In this document: positions 11,315 to 22,900 of the stretch, one piece after another | Numbering within the stretch: position 1 is the stretch's first letter | Layout of the letters: each line of letters begins with the position of its first letter | Assembly (NCBI GenBank): GCA_011032825.1 | Contig: JAADJZ010000017.1 | Coordinates: 806,001 to 870,000, forward strand | Origin: Massariosphaeria phaeospora | Taxonomy: Eukaryota > Ascomycota > Dothideomycetes > Pleosporales | Length of the DNA: 64,000 nucleotides | Direction of reading: 5' to 3' | Notes under the pieces: model-generated | Databases searched by the model: none | What the model saw: the letters and a program-made list of their open reading frames with translations, nothing else | What the model was told of the DNA's origin: nothing | Translations under genes and position numbers: made by a program

Positions 11315-12283
11315 CTTGCCTGTGGGATATGCGATTGTGCGACAGAGTTTGGGCCGGCCTCATTATATATCTCGGAAACTGGAGTAATGCGCTGCAACGC
11401 TGCGGTGATGTGATCAGCCCATGCATGAGAGCTACCGGTGTCAAAGCAACAGGTCCGTGCGCAAACCCAAATAGACACCACTTTTGATGGTACCATGATT
11501 ACAACTCAGTGAGCGAGAAACATGTAAAGAGACGTAAAATTATAATGCTCAAATGCACAGTCATAGCAAGCAAACAGAGAGCATCAAAGCTTTGTATTTT
11601 GATATAGTTGTGATGGACGAATGTTCTGTGACCTGCTGACGCTGGGTTTCGAAGTGTCTTCCGCGGGTGGTAAGTCCCTCACATAACGTTATCCATGATC
11701 CAAAAATTCAGACTCAGAGCCTGCGGCTGCGCGAGTACGAGCATCCAACACGAAACAGCCAAACACTACGAAGAGAGTAATCTTAGCTTAGTAGGTACTA
11801 GGCAGTCAGGCAGGCAATACGTGCAGACAGTTAGCACACATAATATACCTAGCAATCCTATACCATTTCAATCCGATTCCGATGCCGATCTATATCAAGC
11901 CATCGATCTCAATCTCAACGTCGGCACAACACAGCATATCACAGCAAAGCACCTCACAGCACATAAGACAACAAACAGCACAGTCAAGGAACCCGGAACT
12001 CCATTGGCAGCTGTAAACCCATCCCATGCACCCAATCCCACGTGTAAAACAAGCAAGAGATAAAAAACCCGGGCCATATCCCCATCATCCTCAATCCCTG
12101 TATCGTCAAGTCACTTATACTTTTTATCGCGTGCGATAACTAACCCCCCAACCACCACCACCCAGTCCCAAGCCCAAGATCGACCCGAGCCGCTTGCTGC
12201 ACCATCATAAAGCATGATGGATGTGACGCACACACACACAAGACGCGCAGAAAAAACAAAAGAGGGGGGATCATATTGGTAAT
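11315..12283. other. Intergenic region, no gene recognised
   Basis: Nearly 1 kb between the kinase-like gene and the 3' end of PDI. It contains a CA-rich stretch (11940-12240) that is probably PDI 3' UTR. Open frames here have biased composition and no recognisable domain. Confidence 0.4.
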
Positions 12284-13946
12284 TTACAACTCGTCGTGGA
12301 TGTCAGCGATATTCTCATCGTCGCCGCCCGCCGCGCTCTTGACCGCCTCGGTGGCTTCCGAAGCAGCCGACTTGACGCTCTCGGTGACGCCCTCGGCCGT
12401 CTCGGAAGCCTTCTCGGATGCGGCAGCAGCCTGCTCGGGCAGGTCGTCCGACTCCTCGGCGGATTCCTGGGGCGCCTCGAACGCGGCCTCGACCTTGTGC
12501 GAGCCGTTGTCCTTGATGAACTGAGCGAGATCTTCGATGGTGCGGGAGCCCGTGTAGTCGATGGGAGAGTCCTTCTTGCCAGCGGCGAAGAGCTTGATGG
12601 TAGGGAAGCCCTGGATCTCGTCGGGAACATCGTTGGCGGTAGCGTCGACCTTGGCGACAGTGACGAGCTTAGAGAACTCCTCAGAGGCGTACAGACCAGC
12701 GAGCTCCTCGTACTTGGGGGCGAGAGCCTTGCAGTGACCGCACCACGGAGCGTAGAACTCGACGAGAACATCCTTATCGTTGTTGATGACGACCTCCTCG
12801 TAGTTCTTGGCGACGACAACGGCAACGGGGCCTTCCTGGGTCTCGGGGATGGGCTCAGATTTGACGCTAGGCTCGACCTTACCGGCGAGGAAGTCGTCAA
12901 CGAACTGGCCGATGTCCGTCTCGGTGATCTTGGCCTCCTGGTCGTAGGGGTACTTCTGATTCTTCTCGGTCTTCTGGATGGCGAAAGCGGGGAACTTGTC
13001 GGCCTTGAGGTTGAGGTTGCCTGCGTGCTGGCCGAAAGCCTTCGCGTCGATGGTGGCGAAGTTGACCGCGCCCTTGTGCTTCAAGGCGAGGGGCTTCAGC
13101 TCCTTGGCGAGCTCCTCACGCTCCTCGACGGTCTCGGCGAAAATGTAGGCGAGCGGGAGACCGGCAGCCATGTAGCCGCTGTATGTCTCGGGGCCGACCT
13201 CGCCAATGAGCGGCGTCGACGCAACCTTGGCGAAGCTCTCGATGGCCTCGGCGTCGAAGGTCTCGGTGAAGACGTCCTTGCCATCGTCAAACGACTTGTA
13301 GAGAACGAGGCCGGGCTGCTCGACACCGGCAGCCTTGGCGAGCGCAGCGTCGTTGGTGGCGCCGAACAGGAAGTTGTCACGGAGCTTGTTGGCGACGGAG
13401 TTGAAGGTCTCGTTCGAGGCCTTGTCGTCGGCGGCGAAGTAGGCGACCAGGACGACCTTGTCAGCCGTCTTGAACTCCTCGATGGTGTCGGCGGTAACGT
13501 CCGAGACAGCAGGGAGGGCCTGCTTGGTCATGAACGAGATGATGGAGTCGGCATTGCGCTGGCCACCGTATGGGGTGATGCTCTCGGTGCCGCGGAAGAC
13601 CTTGAGGGTGGGGTAGCCCTCGACGCCGAACTCCTGGCACAGCTCCTGCTCCTCGGTGCAGTCGACCTTGACCAGCGCGATGTCCTTCTCCTTCAGCGTC
13701 GTCGCTGCCGTCTCGTACTCGGGCGCGAGCGCCTTGCAGTGGCCGCACCATGGTGCGAAGACTGGGTGGCGGTTAGCACGTGCAATTGGACGGGGGTGCT
13801 TGGTGAAGCTGGGAAACCATACACTCGGCAAGCACCAGGTCGTGCTCCTCGAGGAAGCCCTTGAACGTGTCCGTCTTCAGGTCGTGGACATCGGAAGCCA
13901 GGGCAACCGAGGCCAGCAGGCCGCAGAGGGGGACGCTGTAGCGCAT
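12284..13946 (-). CDS. pdi1: Protein disulfide-isomerase, ER luminal
   Basis: Thiol oxidoreductase and chaperone that forms and rearranges disulfides of secretory proteins in the ER. Exons 13946..13823 and 13761..12284 (intron 61 bp, GTATGG donor) give 533 residues. An N-terminal signal peptide (MRYSVPLCGLLASVALA) precedes the a domain with FFAPWCGHC at about residues 42-50. The b and b' domains follow, then the a' domain with a second WCGHC near residue 382. The tail is acidic and Ala/Ser-rich and ends in HDEL, the fungal retrieval signal. The intron splits the first thioredoxin domain immediately before its active site. Length and order match canonical fungal Pdi1. A long open frame on the opposite strand is a codon-bias shadow. 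Confidence 0.97.
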
Positions 13947-14817
13947 TGTGGGGATTTAAAAAGCGGGTGGAGGAGGAGGAAAGGGAAGAAGCAGGTTGGT
14001 AGAGGTCCTCTGCAAGTCAATGGAGGAAGCTGGGTCTGGCGGAGCGGGCAGAGGGTTTTTATTGCCAGGCGGTGGTGTGGCGGCCGGTGAAAGACAGGTG
14101 TCTACTTTGAAAATAGGCGGGCTGAGACTGCCAAGCTCGGGGTACTTCGGTGAGCGCTGCGCGACCCCTGCACCATAACTATCGCCGCCGTACGGGACAC
14201 GTCGAGCCACACCCTCTCTCGTTGCTAAGTGCTAAGACTGCTTTTCCACAGGCGCACCGCCCCGGTTGCGCGGGCGGCCTCGCATTGCTCCTCGACGGTC
14301 TCGCGCTGTTCGCATGCTTCTGCAGCTTCCCTGGCTTTGTCCGGCCTAGCTCCGAAGCCCTGCAGATCACAGACGTCCATTATTAATATACCGTGGACGC
14401 CACTTTGCAGAGCACGAGCTTCCGCACCAAGGCCAGGTGGTTTCCTACTCGTACACTTGCAGCCATGGCGATTGCAAATCAGAGTAAAGGCCACCTGGGT
14501 TGGATGCAATGCATGTCACCGCGGGTTGAGTAATCACGTGCGAGTGCCACCCCCGGGGACTCTAATAAGGGTGCGGAGACAGCTGGAACTGTGGCTCACA
14601 ATGCTCAAAGGGCTATGTATCCTAAGGACTGATATTGCTCTTTCCGCAGCAGATCGAGTTTCAGTCCCCCAAGTATCTCATTCGGTCATGATAGTGTTTA
14701 GAAAGAACAATGCTCCAGTTCAAAGGAAAGAGACTGTTCGATTCCACAAAAAGGAGACATATTCGAAAGCCAGCACAACCTCCCAATACGCATCTCCACA
14801 CCTTAACCCATCCCCAT
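13947..14817. other. PDI promoter and permease 3' flank
   Basis: About 870 bases without a supported gene. The part next to 13946 should carry the PDI promoter and 5' UTR. Overlapping open frames around 14230-14960 exist on both strands but have no recognisable protein content. I did not find a convincing unfolded-protein-response element by eye. Confidence 0.4.
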
Positions 14818-16565
14818 CTAAATCGTGTACACAAACCGCGGCGAGTCGTCCCCCAGTTCCGCAATCTCTGCGTCCGACATGCCCTGCACGCGATGGTCCT
14901 CATCGCCCCGCGCTCTCCGCGCATTCGCGCGCGCCATGTACGCCCACAGCACGGCGTATACGGTAATGGCCCAGGCGACCATGGCCATGGTCACGGCGTG
15001 GCCTTTGATGTAGCGCGGTTGTTCGCGCGCGGGATACAGCTACAATTATGAGTTAGCGTTGTTGTTTTCTTCACAAACATAGTGTCATATATCCTGTGAG
15101 AGTGAGCCATGACGTAGCCAGATAGAAACTTACAAACGACGACATAATGCCCGAGCAATTCCCAATCGTAAGCTGCAACCCCGTCGCTGTCGTCCTCTTA
15201 CCGTACCGTGGGCTGTTCGTCGGTAACCACGCCAGCGGCAGTCCGACGCACACGTACAGCCCCATGGCAACGAGAAAGCAGCCTGCGTAGTGCACGCGCG
15301 AGTTCGAGTCGCTGATCAGCATCGCGTAGCCCATGATGCTAATGAGCCCGAAGACGATCGTGTACAGTCCGCGTTTCTGCTGGTGGTCCGAGAAGCGCGC
15401 AACGACGAGATACGTAACTGCGCCGAGCGCATAGCACGGGATCGTCAGCACCTGCACCATAGCCGCTGATGCGGTTGGGTTGATGCCGCGGATAATAGTC
15501 GGCAGAAACGTCGAGTAGCCGTAGAGCATAGTGTCGCTGCCGAACTGCGCGAAGCTGAAGGCCCACACTTTCCAGTCCTTGAGCGCAGCGTGCACGTCGA
15601 CCCAGTGGAATTCCGCCGCGGTGACCGTATATCCGGTTTGCCGTGTCAGTCTCGCTGCCGCGAGCGCGCGCTCTTTTTCGTTGAGGAAATACGCTGTTGA
15701 CGGGCTGTCCGGGAGAATGAAGAATGTTGCGATGCCTAGCACAGCGGTAGGCAGACCCTCAATGATCATGATCCAGCGCCAGCCGCTCATGCCCGCGGTG
15801 CCTTGCAGATGGCCAATCGCAAACGCAAGGAGACCGCCACAGGCACCTGCCAGCGCGGCCGAGACGAAGAGGTACCCTATGCGCAGGGCGAGTTCGCGCT
15901 TCGTGTAGAAGAAGGTGAGGTAGATGGCCATGCCGGGGAAGAGACCGCCTTCGACGGCGCCGAGGAGTAGACGGCATGCGATAAGGCCGCCGTAGCTTTG
16001 CACGATGCCGGTGAGGGTCGCGATGATGCCCCAAGCGAGGGTGATGAAGGCGATCCAGCGAGAGGGGCGGAGTTTCTTCAGGACCAGGTTCGAAGGCACT
16101 TCGGAGAGGATGTAGGTGACGAAGAGGATGGAAACGGCAGTTTGGAACATGTCCGGACTGAGGTTCAGATCTTTTTCCAGACGGTAGAGTTTTGCGTTAC
16201 CGATATTGACACTGGAGGAGGTCAGATATGTGATAACGTTGCAAGAGCTGTGGATTCCGCTTCAATGTTCGGTGTACTCATTTGAGCTTGATTGGAATGG
16301 TTCAGTCATATCCTTTTCCTGTTCTTCACTTGCGCCAGGGCATTTCTGAGTGTATCAAAATAAAACTGATCACTTACCGATCAAGAAAACTCAACAGATA
16401 CAACAACATCACCACGGGTATCAGAAACAGATCCAGCTTCCTGACGAGTTTGCGTTCGGCCACGGGGTCAACTCCTTCCAGCTGGCGTTCGACCTCATTT
16501 TCAGACATCGCCTTGCCAGTGTTGATCTCCGCCGTAGGACTTAGTTCCTTATCGGTGTCACTCAT
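14818..16565 (-). CDS. MFS permease, allantoate/nicotinate (Dal5, ACS) family
   Basis: Plasma-membrane uptake carrier for an organic anion (allantoate, nicotinate, pantothenate or similar); the substrate is unknown. Exons 16565..16378, 16211..15134 and 15039..14818 (introns 166 and 94 bp) give 495 residues. Joining exons 1 and 2 yields LLYLLSFLDRVNIGNAKLYR, a hallmark of this family's first helix and loop. CRLLLGAVEGGLFPGMAIYL, GWRWIMIIEGLPT and NCSGIMSSF spliced to LYPAREQPRYIKGH complete the pattern. The C-terminus ends with the usual DDSPRFVYTI. I chose the ATG at 16565 (MSDTDKELS); an in-frame ATG at 16652 is possible. A transposon lies only about 120 bp upstream of the start and may affect the promoter. 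Confidence 0.93.
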
Positions 16566-16685
16566 CCTGTCAACGTTCTTTCGGAAGACGATATGACTGA
16601 TTGCGTCGCTCGATGTTTGAAGGTCCTTTAGGCGATAAAGATATAGAAGCAAGAAGGATCGCCTCAGATTAGAGGAAATTCAGTA

Positions 16686-18830
16686 CCGAGGTGGGACGCC
16701 AAATGAGCCAGGGCGCCAAGTGAGCCACCCCACCATAGCAAAATTATCTTTCACTCTACTTCAACCACCCATAACTCCACCACCATGAGCCCGATTCAGG
16801 ATGCGATTGAAGAAATCGAATCGCGCGAACCCGGCGCATCTTTCTCGTACCGCGCATTAGCCAAAAATACGGATGCAGCCGAGCTACGCTGTCGCGCAAA
16901 CACTAGATGAAAACGAAGAGCCATGCAGGAGCAAACCGCGAACGCATGAATCTTTCACTACAACAGGAGCTGGAACTTGTGAAGTATATAGAAGGGTTAT
17001 CTGATGTCGGGCTTTCACCCACAAGAGCAATAATACGGAATTTCGGTTCCTTCGTAGCGAGAAAGCCCGTCTCAGAACGCTGGGTTTCCCGGTTCCTCGG
17101 GAGGAATTCCGACAAGCTCACCACTAGATATACCAAAGGAATAGACCGTAATCGTCACGCGGCTGACTCAGGGGCTAAATATTGTCTATATTTCGAGCTT
17201 CTGCACTCCAAAATTCGAGAATACAACGTGGATCCCGGCTAAATTTACAATATAGATAAGAAACGATTCCTCATCGGCATTCTCGCCTAGACAAAACGCG
17301 TCTTTTCTAAGGCAAAATGGGAGCGTAGGGAGGTTCGAGAAGCCCTTCAAGATGGTTCTTGTGAATAGATTACTGTCCTTGCTTGTATTTGTGCTGATGG
17401 GACGTCACTGGAGCCGGCGGTTATCTACGAGGGAAAGAGCGGACTTCGCAGTGCCTAGGTTGACGACGTAGAGATCGAAAAACACGCAGTCTTTTTCAGC
17501 AATTCACCTAGTGGATGGTCCAACAACGACATTGGAATAGCCTGGCTTCAACAGGTATTTGATAGGTGCACGAAAAAGAAAGCGCGGACAAATTACCAAC
17601 TCCTAATCCTCGACGGCCATGCGAGCCATCTTACCCAGGATTTCAAGGACTTTTGTGACATGAATAAGATTCTTCTAATAGTCTTTCCACCCCATTCAAC
17701 TCACAGCTTGCAACCTCTTGATGTGGTAATGTTCTCGCCACTTGCACTTCAATATTCCCAAAATTTGGATGCCTACTTTCACCGGACTCAAGGCCTTGTG
17801 CCTATCAAGAAAAGGGACTTCTTCACATTGTTTTGGGACGCCTACACTACCTCCTTTAATTCTAGGAACATACTTAAAGCTTTCGAAGTCACAGGTGTGT
17901 CCCCCCCTAATGCAGAACCAGTCCTAAAGCGATTCACTTCAACACCTTCCTATGGAGCTACGGGCCTAGAATTTGGAGGGTTAGGAGATGGTGATAGTTG
18001 GACTCAACTCCGAAAGTTATACAACCTTGCGGTGAAGGATCCTTCTAGAGTATATGCTAAACAGCTGGCAGAAGCACTTCACTCGCTCTAGGTCCAAAAT
18101 GAACTTCTGCACCACGAAAATGAAAGTCTATGCGAGGCGTTCACAGCCAAACGAAAGCATGCAAAGAAAAGCAAGCCCCTAGACTTTTAACAGCGTAAAG
18201 AGTATTGGGGGGTGCAGTATTCTAGTCTCCTCGCAAGCTCCGTAAAGCAAAGGCGCGGGAGGCAGTAGAACAACAGGAAAAAGAGAAGAAAAAGCTTAGA
18301 AAATTAGATGACAAGAAGCTGAAAGCGGCGGCTGCATTATACAAAAAGAACCAACAAACAGCAGCAAGGGAGCTGCGAGAAAGTGCTGCTGCAGCGCGCA
18401 AGAAGGACGCGGAAGAGAGAGCCGCAGAACGCGCGGCCGCAAAGGCGCGAAAACAGCAGGAAAAAGACGCTGCAACTATAAGAAAATCGGTAAGACTAGC
18501 AAAAAGACTTATCCCAACAACCTCACGAAGCGCTAGCAAAAAATCTCGTCGTGGTGGTGGTGCATTGGGTGGTGCAAGTGGTGAGGCAGCTGCATCGCCT
18601 CCCGCGCCGCTTCCTACTAGAACGTCACGCTTCGGTCGTCAAACAACATATAAACATTAATCTGAGTAGTGCAAACTGTGCGCAAGCATTTATTCACTAA
18701 ATCACTAATTTTTCTCGTGATAATAGCTATTGTATGTGGTTGCGCTGCCTCATTTTTGCGATCGTCTGATATGGTTAGGGTGGCACGGTGGCTCACTTGG
18801 CGCCCTGGCTCATTTGGCGTCCCACCTCGG
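16686..18830 (+). mobile_element. Fot1/pogo-type DNA transposon with perfect 44 bp TIRs
   Basis: A 2.1 kb element flanked by TA dinucleotides (16684-16685 and 18831-18832), the Tc1/mariner/pogo target duplication. The terminal inverted repeats 16686-16729 and 18787-18830 are identical over 44 bases (CCGAGGTGGGACGCCAAATG and onward). It encloses a decayed transposase on the plus strand. The left end lies about 120 bp upstream of the permease start. The right end lies inside the 3' end of a decayed TPR gene on the opposite strand. The TIR sequence differs from that of the other pogo element here, so the two are separate families. Confidence 0.92.
16785..18660 (+). pseudogene. Broken pogo/Fot1 (DDE_1) transposase
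   Basis: Starts MSPIQDAIEEIESREPGASF, the pogo helix-turn-helix N-terminus. It changes frame near 16880-16910 and continues through LQQELELVKYIEGL (CENP-B-type HTH), WVSRFLGRN and then the catalytic core LLILDGHASH and PPHSTHSLQPLDVVMF, each with a DDE aspartate. Several isolated in-frame stops interrupt a colinear reading, for example where the other element in this window has Trp (NRAWITLL) or Gln (LDLQQRQEY). ATG to ATA and Glu to Lys changes at conserved sites point the same way. These are mostly C-to-T/G-to-A changes, as expected from repeat-induced point mutation. A lysine-rich tail at 18222-18540 corresponds to the basic coiled tail of the other transposase. It is not functional as read. 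Confidence 0.85.
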
Positions 18831-18832
18831 TA

Positions 18833-19140
18833 ACGTCCACACTCGGGCAGTAGGAGAGATGGCTGGCCCTGTCCTGCGATGCAAGCGCGTCGGCGTGATG
18901 CTGGCGACACGCACGAGTGGTTGGATGATCCTGCCCAAGGACAGCCTGATCTCCAGCGGATGCCCTGTCGTACAGCGTAAGGGCTTCGTGGTAGCGATGC
19001 CGATGTGCAAAGAGGCGGGCAAGACAGTGTACGCTCGTGAGCGCGTTTGGATGCTCATGCCCGAGCACCTTCTCGCTCTGCGCCAGCGTCTGTCTGTGCA
19101 TCGCCTCCGCCTCTTCGTACGTTCATATCTTGAGCTGGGG
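18833..19140 (-). pseudogene. Decayed TPR C-terminus of an NLR-like gene
   Basis: The minus strand reads AEAMHRQTLAQSEKVLGHEH, then LTSVHCLARLFAHRHRYHEAL and HPTTRACRQHHADALASQ. This is clearly homologous to the last kinesin-light-chain TPR and C-terminal cap of the intact protein at 19970-23256 (AEAMNRQTLALSETVLGREH, HPITRMCRQHYATA). Only the last repeat and cap remain. The upstream part is replaced by small inverted-repeat elements and a repeat arm. The pogo element is inserted at a TA right at the 3' end of this frame; joining across the element, the frame would have stopped within about ten codons. A dead paralogue in opposite orientation to the live gene. Confidence 0.8.
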
Positions 19141-19238
19141 CTGGGGCTGAGAGCTGATGGAGGTGGGGTGCGGGCCAGTCGCAGCTGGTAGAGCGGACAG
19201 GGTCTGGCGCCACCGGGGTCCACCTCTCAGGCCGGCGC
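19127..19238. repeat. Inverted repeat arm A
   Basis: About 112 bases found again in reverse complement at 19664-19778, with a handful of mismatches and small indels (shared core GCGGGCCAGTCGCAGCTGGT). The arms flank two small TA-bounded elements. Arm A abuts the decayed TPR gene and arm B lies about 190 bases upstream of the NLR start. Confidence 0.8.
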
Positions 19239-19243
19239 TTAGC

Positions 19244-19411
19244 TTCCGCTCGCAACATTCTGTGTTGTCTCTTGCTAGCGTGATTGAGGTGTTCATCTAC
19301 TCTTAACGGAGCTCAAGTGGCGAATTTTTACTAGTTATAACATCAGGCTCTTTTTTTTTTGAAGCTTTAGTCGCAAGGGTTAAGAACACAGAGTGTTGCG
19401 ACCGGAAGCTA
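19244..19411. mobile_element. Small TA-flanked inverted-repeat element 1 (MITE-like)
   Basis: Starts TAGCTTCCGCTCGCAACATT and ends in the near reverse complement CACAGAGTGTTGCGACCGGA plus AGCTA, so imperfect TIRs of about 25 bases are bounded by TA. It is about 165 bp long with no coding capacity. It shares its right-hand TA with element 2, so one may have inserted at the edge of the other. Confidence 0.65.
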
Positions 19412-19661
19412 CAAAGGGCAGAAAAAAGTGGACTGTATCTCACGTGCAGCATTACCAAAGTACTACACCTACACAACTCCTCCTTACAGAGCTTAAATCT
19501 CTTGAAAAGTTTGTAGGGGCGTAGAAGAGTATACTTGGTCCTTACACGTAAATTTCTGTACTCTGCAATCTCTACTTACGCCTGTTGTAGAGGGTATAAG
19601 ATGTGTACTGCCCCGCGCTAGCGTCACGTAAGATGTAGTCCACTTTTTCCTGCCCTTTGTA
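19410..19661. mobile_element. Small TA-flanked inverted-repeat element 2 (MITE-like)
   Basis: The left end TACAAAGGGCAGAAAAAAGT (continuing GGACT) and the right end AGTCCACTTTTTCCTGCCCT (continuing TTGTA) form imperfect TIRs of 25-35 bases, bounded by TA. About 250 bp, non-coding. The structure fits a non-autonomous Tc1/mariner- or pogo-related MITE. Its TIR does not match either full pogo element in this window. Confidence 0.7.
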
Positions 19662-19663
19662 AT

Positions 19664-19778
19664 CGCCGGCCTGAGAGGTGGACCCTAGTGGCGCCAGACT
19701 CTGTCCGCTCTACCAGCTGCGACTGGCCCGCACCCCACCACCATCATCTCTCAGCCCCAGCTCAAGATATGAACATGC
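19664..19778. repeat. Inverted repeat arm B
   Basis: Reverse-complement partner of 19127-19238. It lies upstream of the NLR-like gene and may carry part of its promoter or 5' UTR. A CCTG microsatellite follows at about 19863-19884 and a TATA-like TTATAAG at about 19840. Confidence 0.75.
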
Positions 19779-19969
19779 AGCACCTCTAATGCGTGCGCAA
19801 GCGCCTATATTGGTCTTAGCCCCGCAAGGATGTCGTTAGTCTTCCTTATAAGCGGCTTGCTCCCCTGCCTGCCTGCCTGCCTGCCCGCGCGAGAATACCC
19901 TTCTGCCTCCGGAATACGCGCCCATACCTGCCCGACGCACCCAGCTTGTGTACGCACCGATAACCCGAA

Positions 19970-22900
19970 ATGTCTGGTGCTGAAGCCATTACCGCCATCC
20001 AGCTGATCGGAGCCTGCCTAGACATTGCTGATACGATCATCAACATTAAGCATGCCGTTCACGATGCTCGAGGATTACCCGTAAAGCTCCGAGAGCTACT
20101 CGACAAGCTACCAGCAATCCAAGATCTGTTGGAAAGTGCGCAGAAAAGCTTCGAGGAAGGGAGGATCGCAGGGGATACTAGCGCAAGCGCACAGCCCATT
20201 TTAGAACACTGCAAGGCAGCATTAGCTGACCTAAGGGACATATTCAAGAAAGCCTGCCCACTAGATAGGGAGAATCGTGCCAAGCGCATCTGGAGAGGCA
20301 CAAAGACTGTCTTCTTCGGCCGGGACAGCCAGATACAGAAGCTCTTAGTGGACATTCAAGCCGACTTGGAACTTTTAGAGCAGAAGGAGATCTACGTTAT
20401 TGGCGACAAGCTGGACGCTCTGAAGCAAGTTACGGAAGCACTAGCTAATGGCGAGGACGGCAAATACTCTCACACTGGAGCGGGCAACATTTTTGCCAAC
20501 GAAGGCGGCAGTCCTACGAATAATGTAGTTGGTGGAAGCTACAATCGGCAGATTAACAATGTTGGGCCATACAATGAGGGCCCTTCAAGTACGTAGCTAT
20601 CGTTCTCACGTAGTCACACGAACTTCTCAATCGAGGCAGTTTCTCCTCACTAGCATCCGTTCACAGCGTCCCTAAGTGCACTTTGACGAATCCGTACTGA
20701 CGCTAGTGTTAGCACATAATTACACTCATCTACCACAAGGTAAACTCGGCCTTCAGTGCTATTGAAATAGTTGCGCTTGTTTACTGGTCGCTGACGACAG
20801 CGCAACGCTAGAACGGCCCGAGACACCGCCTAAGCCGTCGTTCAACGTGCCTTTCTGCCGCGACCCCGACTTTGTTGACCGTGGAACGCTGCTTGACCAG
20901 CTACGCAAGCGATGCGCCGCGCCAGCCTCTCGTGTCGCGCTGGTGGGCCTTGGCGGGGTGGGGTAAGTCTAGCGGAGGCAACCTCAGGTTGGCGCTCGCA
21001 TCTAACATAAGATACAGGAAGTCGCAGCTAGCTATTGAGCACTGCTATCGCACCGCTGAGCAGTCTCCAGAGACGTGGGTGTTCTGGGCACATGCCAGCA
21101 ACCCCGCTCGACTCGAGCAGAGCTTCCGGGAGATAACAGACGATGTTAAGATTCGCGGCCGGAAGGACGCACAAGCAGATGTGTTTAAGCTAGTTTACGA
21201 CTGGCTCCGCAACGAGAAGAACGGGCGATGGCTGTTGGTCCTTGATAACGCCGATGATGCTGCCGTACTCTCACCGCCATCTAGCAACAGCCAGCCTTCG
21301 CCGACCGACGGCTGTGCCAATGACAGCGGCGGCGGCGTCAGCACCAGCACCAGCACCAGCGGCCTCCAGCGGCACTTATCCAGGTATCTGCCTCCAAGCA
21401 GGTACGGCTCAGTGCTTGTGACGAGCCGGACAAGGCGCGCCGCAATTCAAATTGTGGAAGACAGCGACGTTATACCGATCGAGCCGATGCACGATGCAGC
21501 TGCATACGCGCTTCTATACAAGAAGCTCGGAGACAAGGTGGATAAGAGCGACGGCATTGCCGAGTTAGCGGCTGCCCTAGAGTACATGCCGCTTGCTCTC
21601 GTGCAAGCGGCGGCATACATTCGCGAGCGAGCACCGCGATCCTCAGTGCGGCAGTACCTGGCGGAGTACCGTGAGAACGACAGCAGAAAGACTAGCCTGC
21701 TAAATCAAGCAGCCGGTCATCTCCGACGCGACGAGACAGCCAGCAACTCAGTCCTTCTCACGTGGCAGATCTCGTTCGACCACATACGCAGAAGCCAGAG
21801 ATCAGCAGCAGAACTGCTGTCGCTAATGAGCTTCTTTGATCGACAGGGGATTCAAGAAGCTCTGCTCCGCAACCCCAGCGGCACAACAGAAGACGACGGT
21901 TTTGAGGATGATGTTCTTACATTGCGCGACTACTCCTTCATCACGGTTACAAAAGAGGCGAATACGTTTGAGATGCACAACCTAGTACAGCTAGCTACAC
22001 GCACGTGGCTGGGAAATCAGGGTCAACTTGACAGGTGGCGGGAGCGGTTTATTTCTAACCTTTGCGCAGAAATGCCTGCAGGACAACACGAGAAGTGGCA
22101 GAAATGCGAGGAGCTACTTCCGCACGCGAGAGCAGCCTTAGCACAACGGCCTCTAAACAAGGAATCACTTAAAGAGTGGGCCCTGTTACTATATAAGGCC
22201 GCACAGTATGTATGGCAACGAGGAAGAGCAGGCGAGGCAGAGCATATGTCAACAGTGTCGATGGAGGTCAGGCGAGAGGTGTGTGGCGAAGAGGGTGCAG
22301 ACACGTTAAGCAGCATGGAGTTGATCGGACAGGCAAGGGAGCGTGGAGGTCGGTGGAAGGAGGCGGAAGCGATGAACAGGCAGACGCTGGCGCTGAAAGA
22401 GACGGTGCTTGGGCGTGAGCATCCAGAGACGCTGACGAGCATGAGTAACTTGGCGCTCGTGCTGGTGCGCCAAGGCAAGTACGAGGACGCGGAAGCGATG
22501 AACAGGCAGACGCTGGCGCTGTCTGAGACGGTGCTTGGGCGTGGGCATCCAGAGACGCTGACGAGCATGAGTAACTTGGCGGGAGTGCTGGTGCGCCAAG
22601 GCAAGTACGAGGACGCGGAAGCGATGAACAGGCAGACGCTGGCGCTGTCTAAGACAGTGCTTGGGCGTGAGCATCCTTCTACGCTGACGAGCATGAGTAA
22701 CTTGGCGCTCGTGCTGGTGCACCAAGACAAGTACGAGGACGCAGAAGCGATGAACAGGCAGACGCTGGCGCTGAAAGAGACGGTGCTTGGGCGTGAGCAT
22801 CCAGAGACGCTGACGAGCATGAGTAACTTGGCGCTTGTGCTGGGAAGCCAAGGCAAGTACGAAGACGCGGAAGCGATGAACAGGCAGACGCTGGCGCTGA

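Noticed and set aside
11695..12063. 123-codon plus-strand frame downstream of PDI
   Set aside because: Compositionally biased, lies in the probable PDI 3' UTR, and resembles no family.
12296..13864. A 522-codon open frame opposite PDI
   Set aside because: It is a codon-bias shadow of the PDI gene, leucine/glycine-rich without any domain.
14225..14966. Overlapping open frames on both strands upstream of PDI
   Set aside because: No domain, no splice pattern and no family resemblance.
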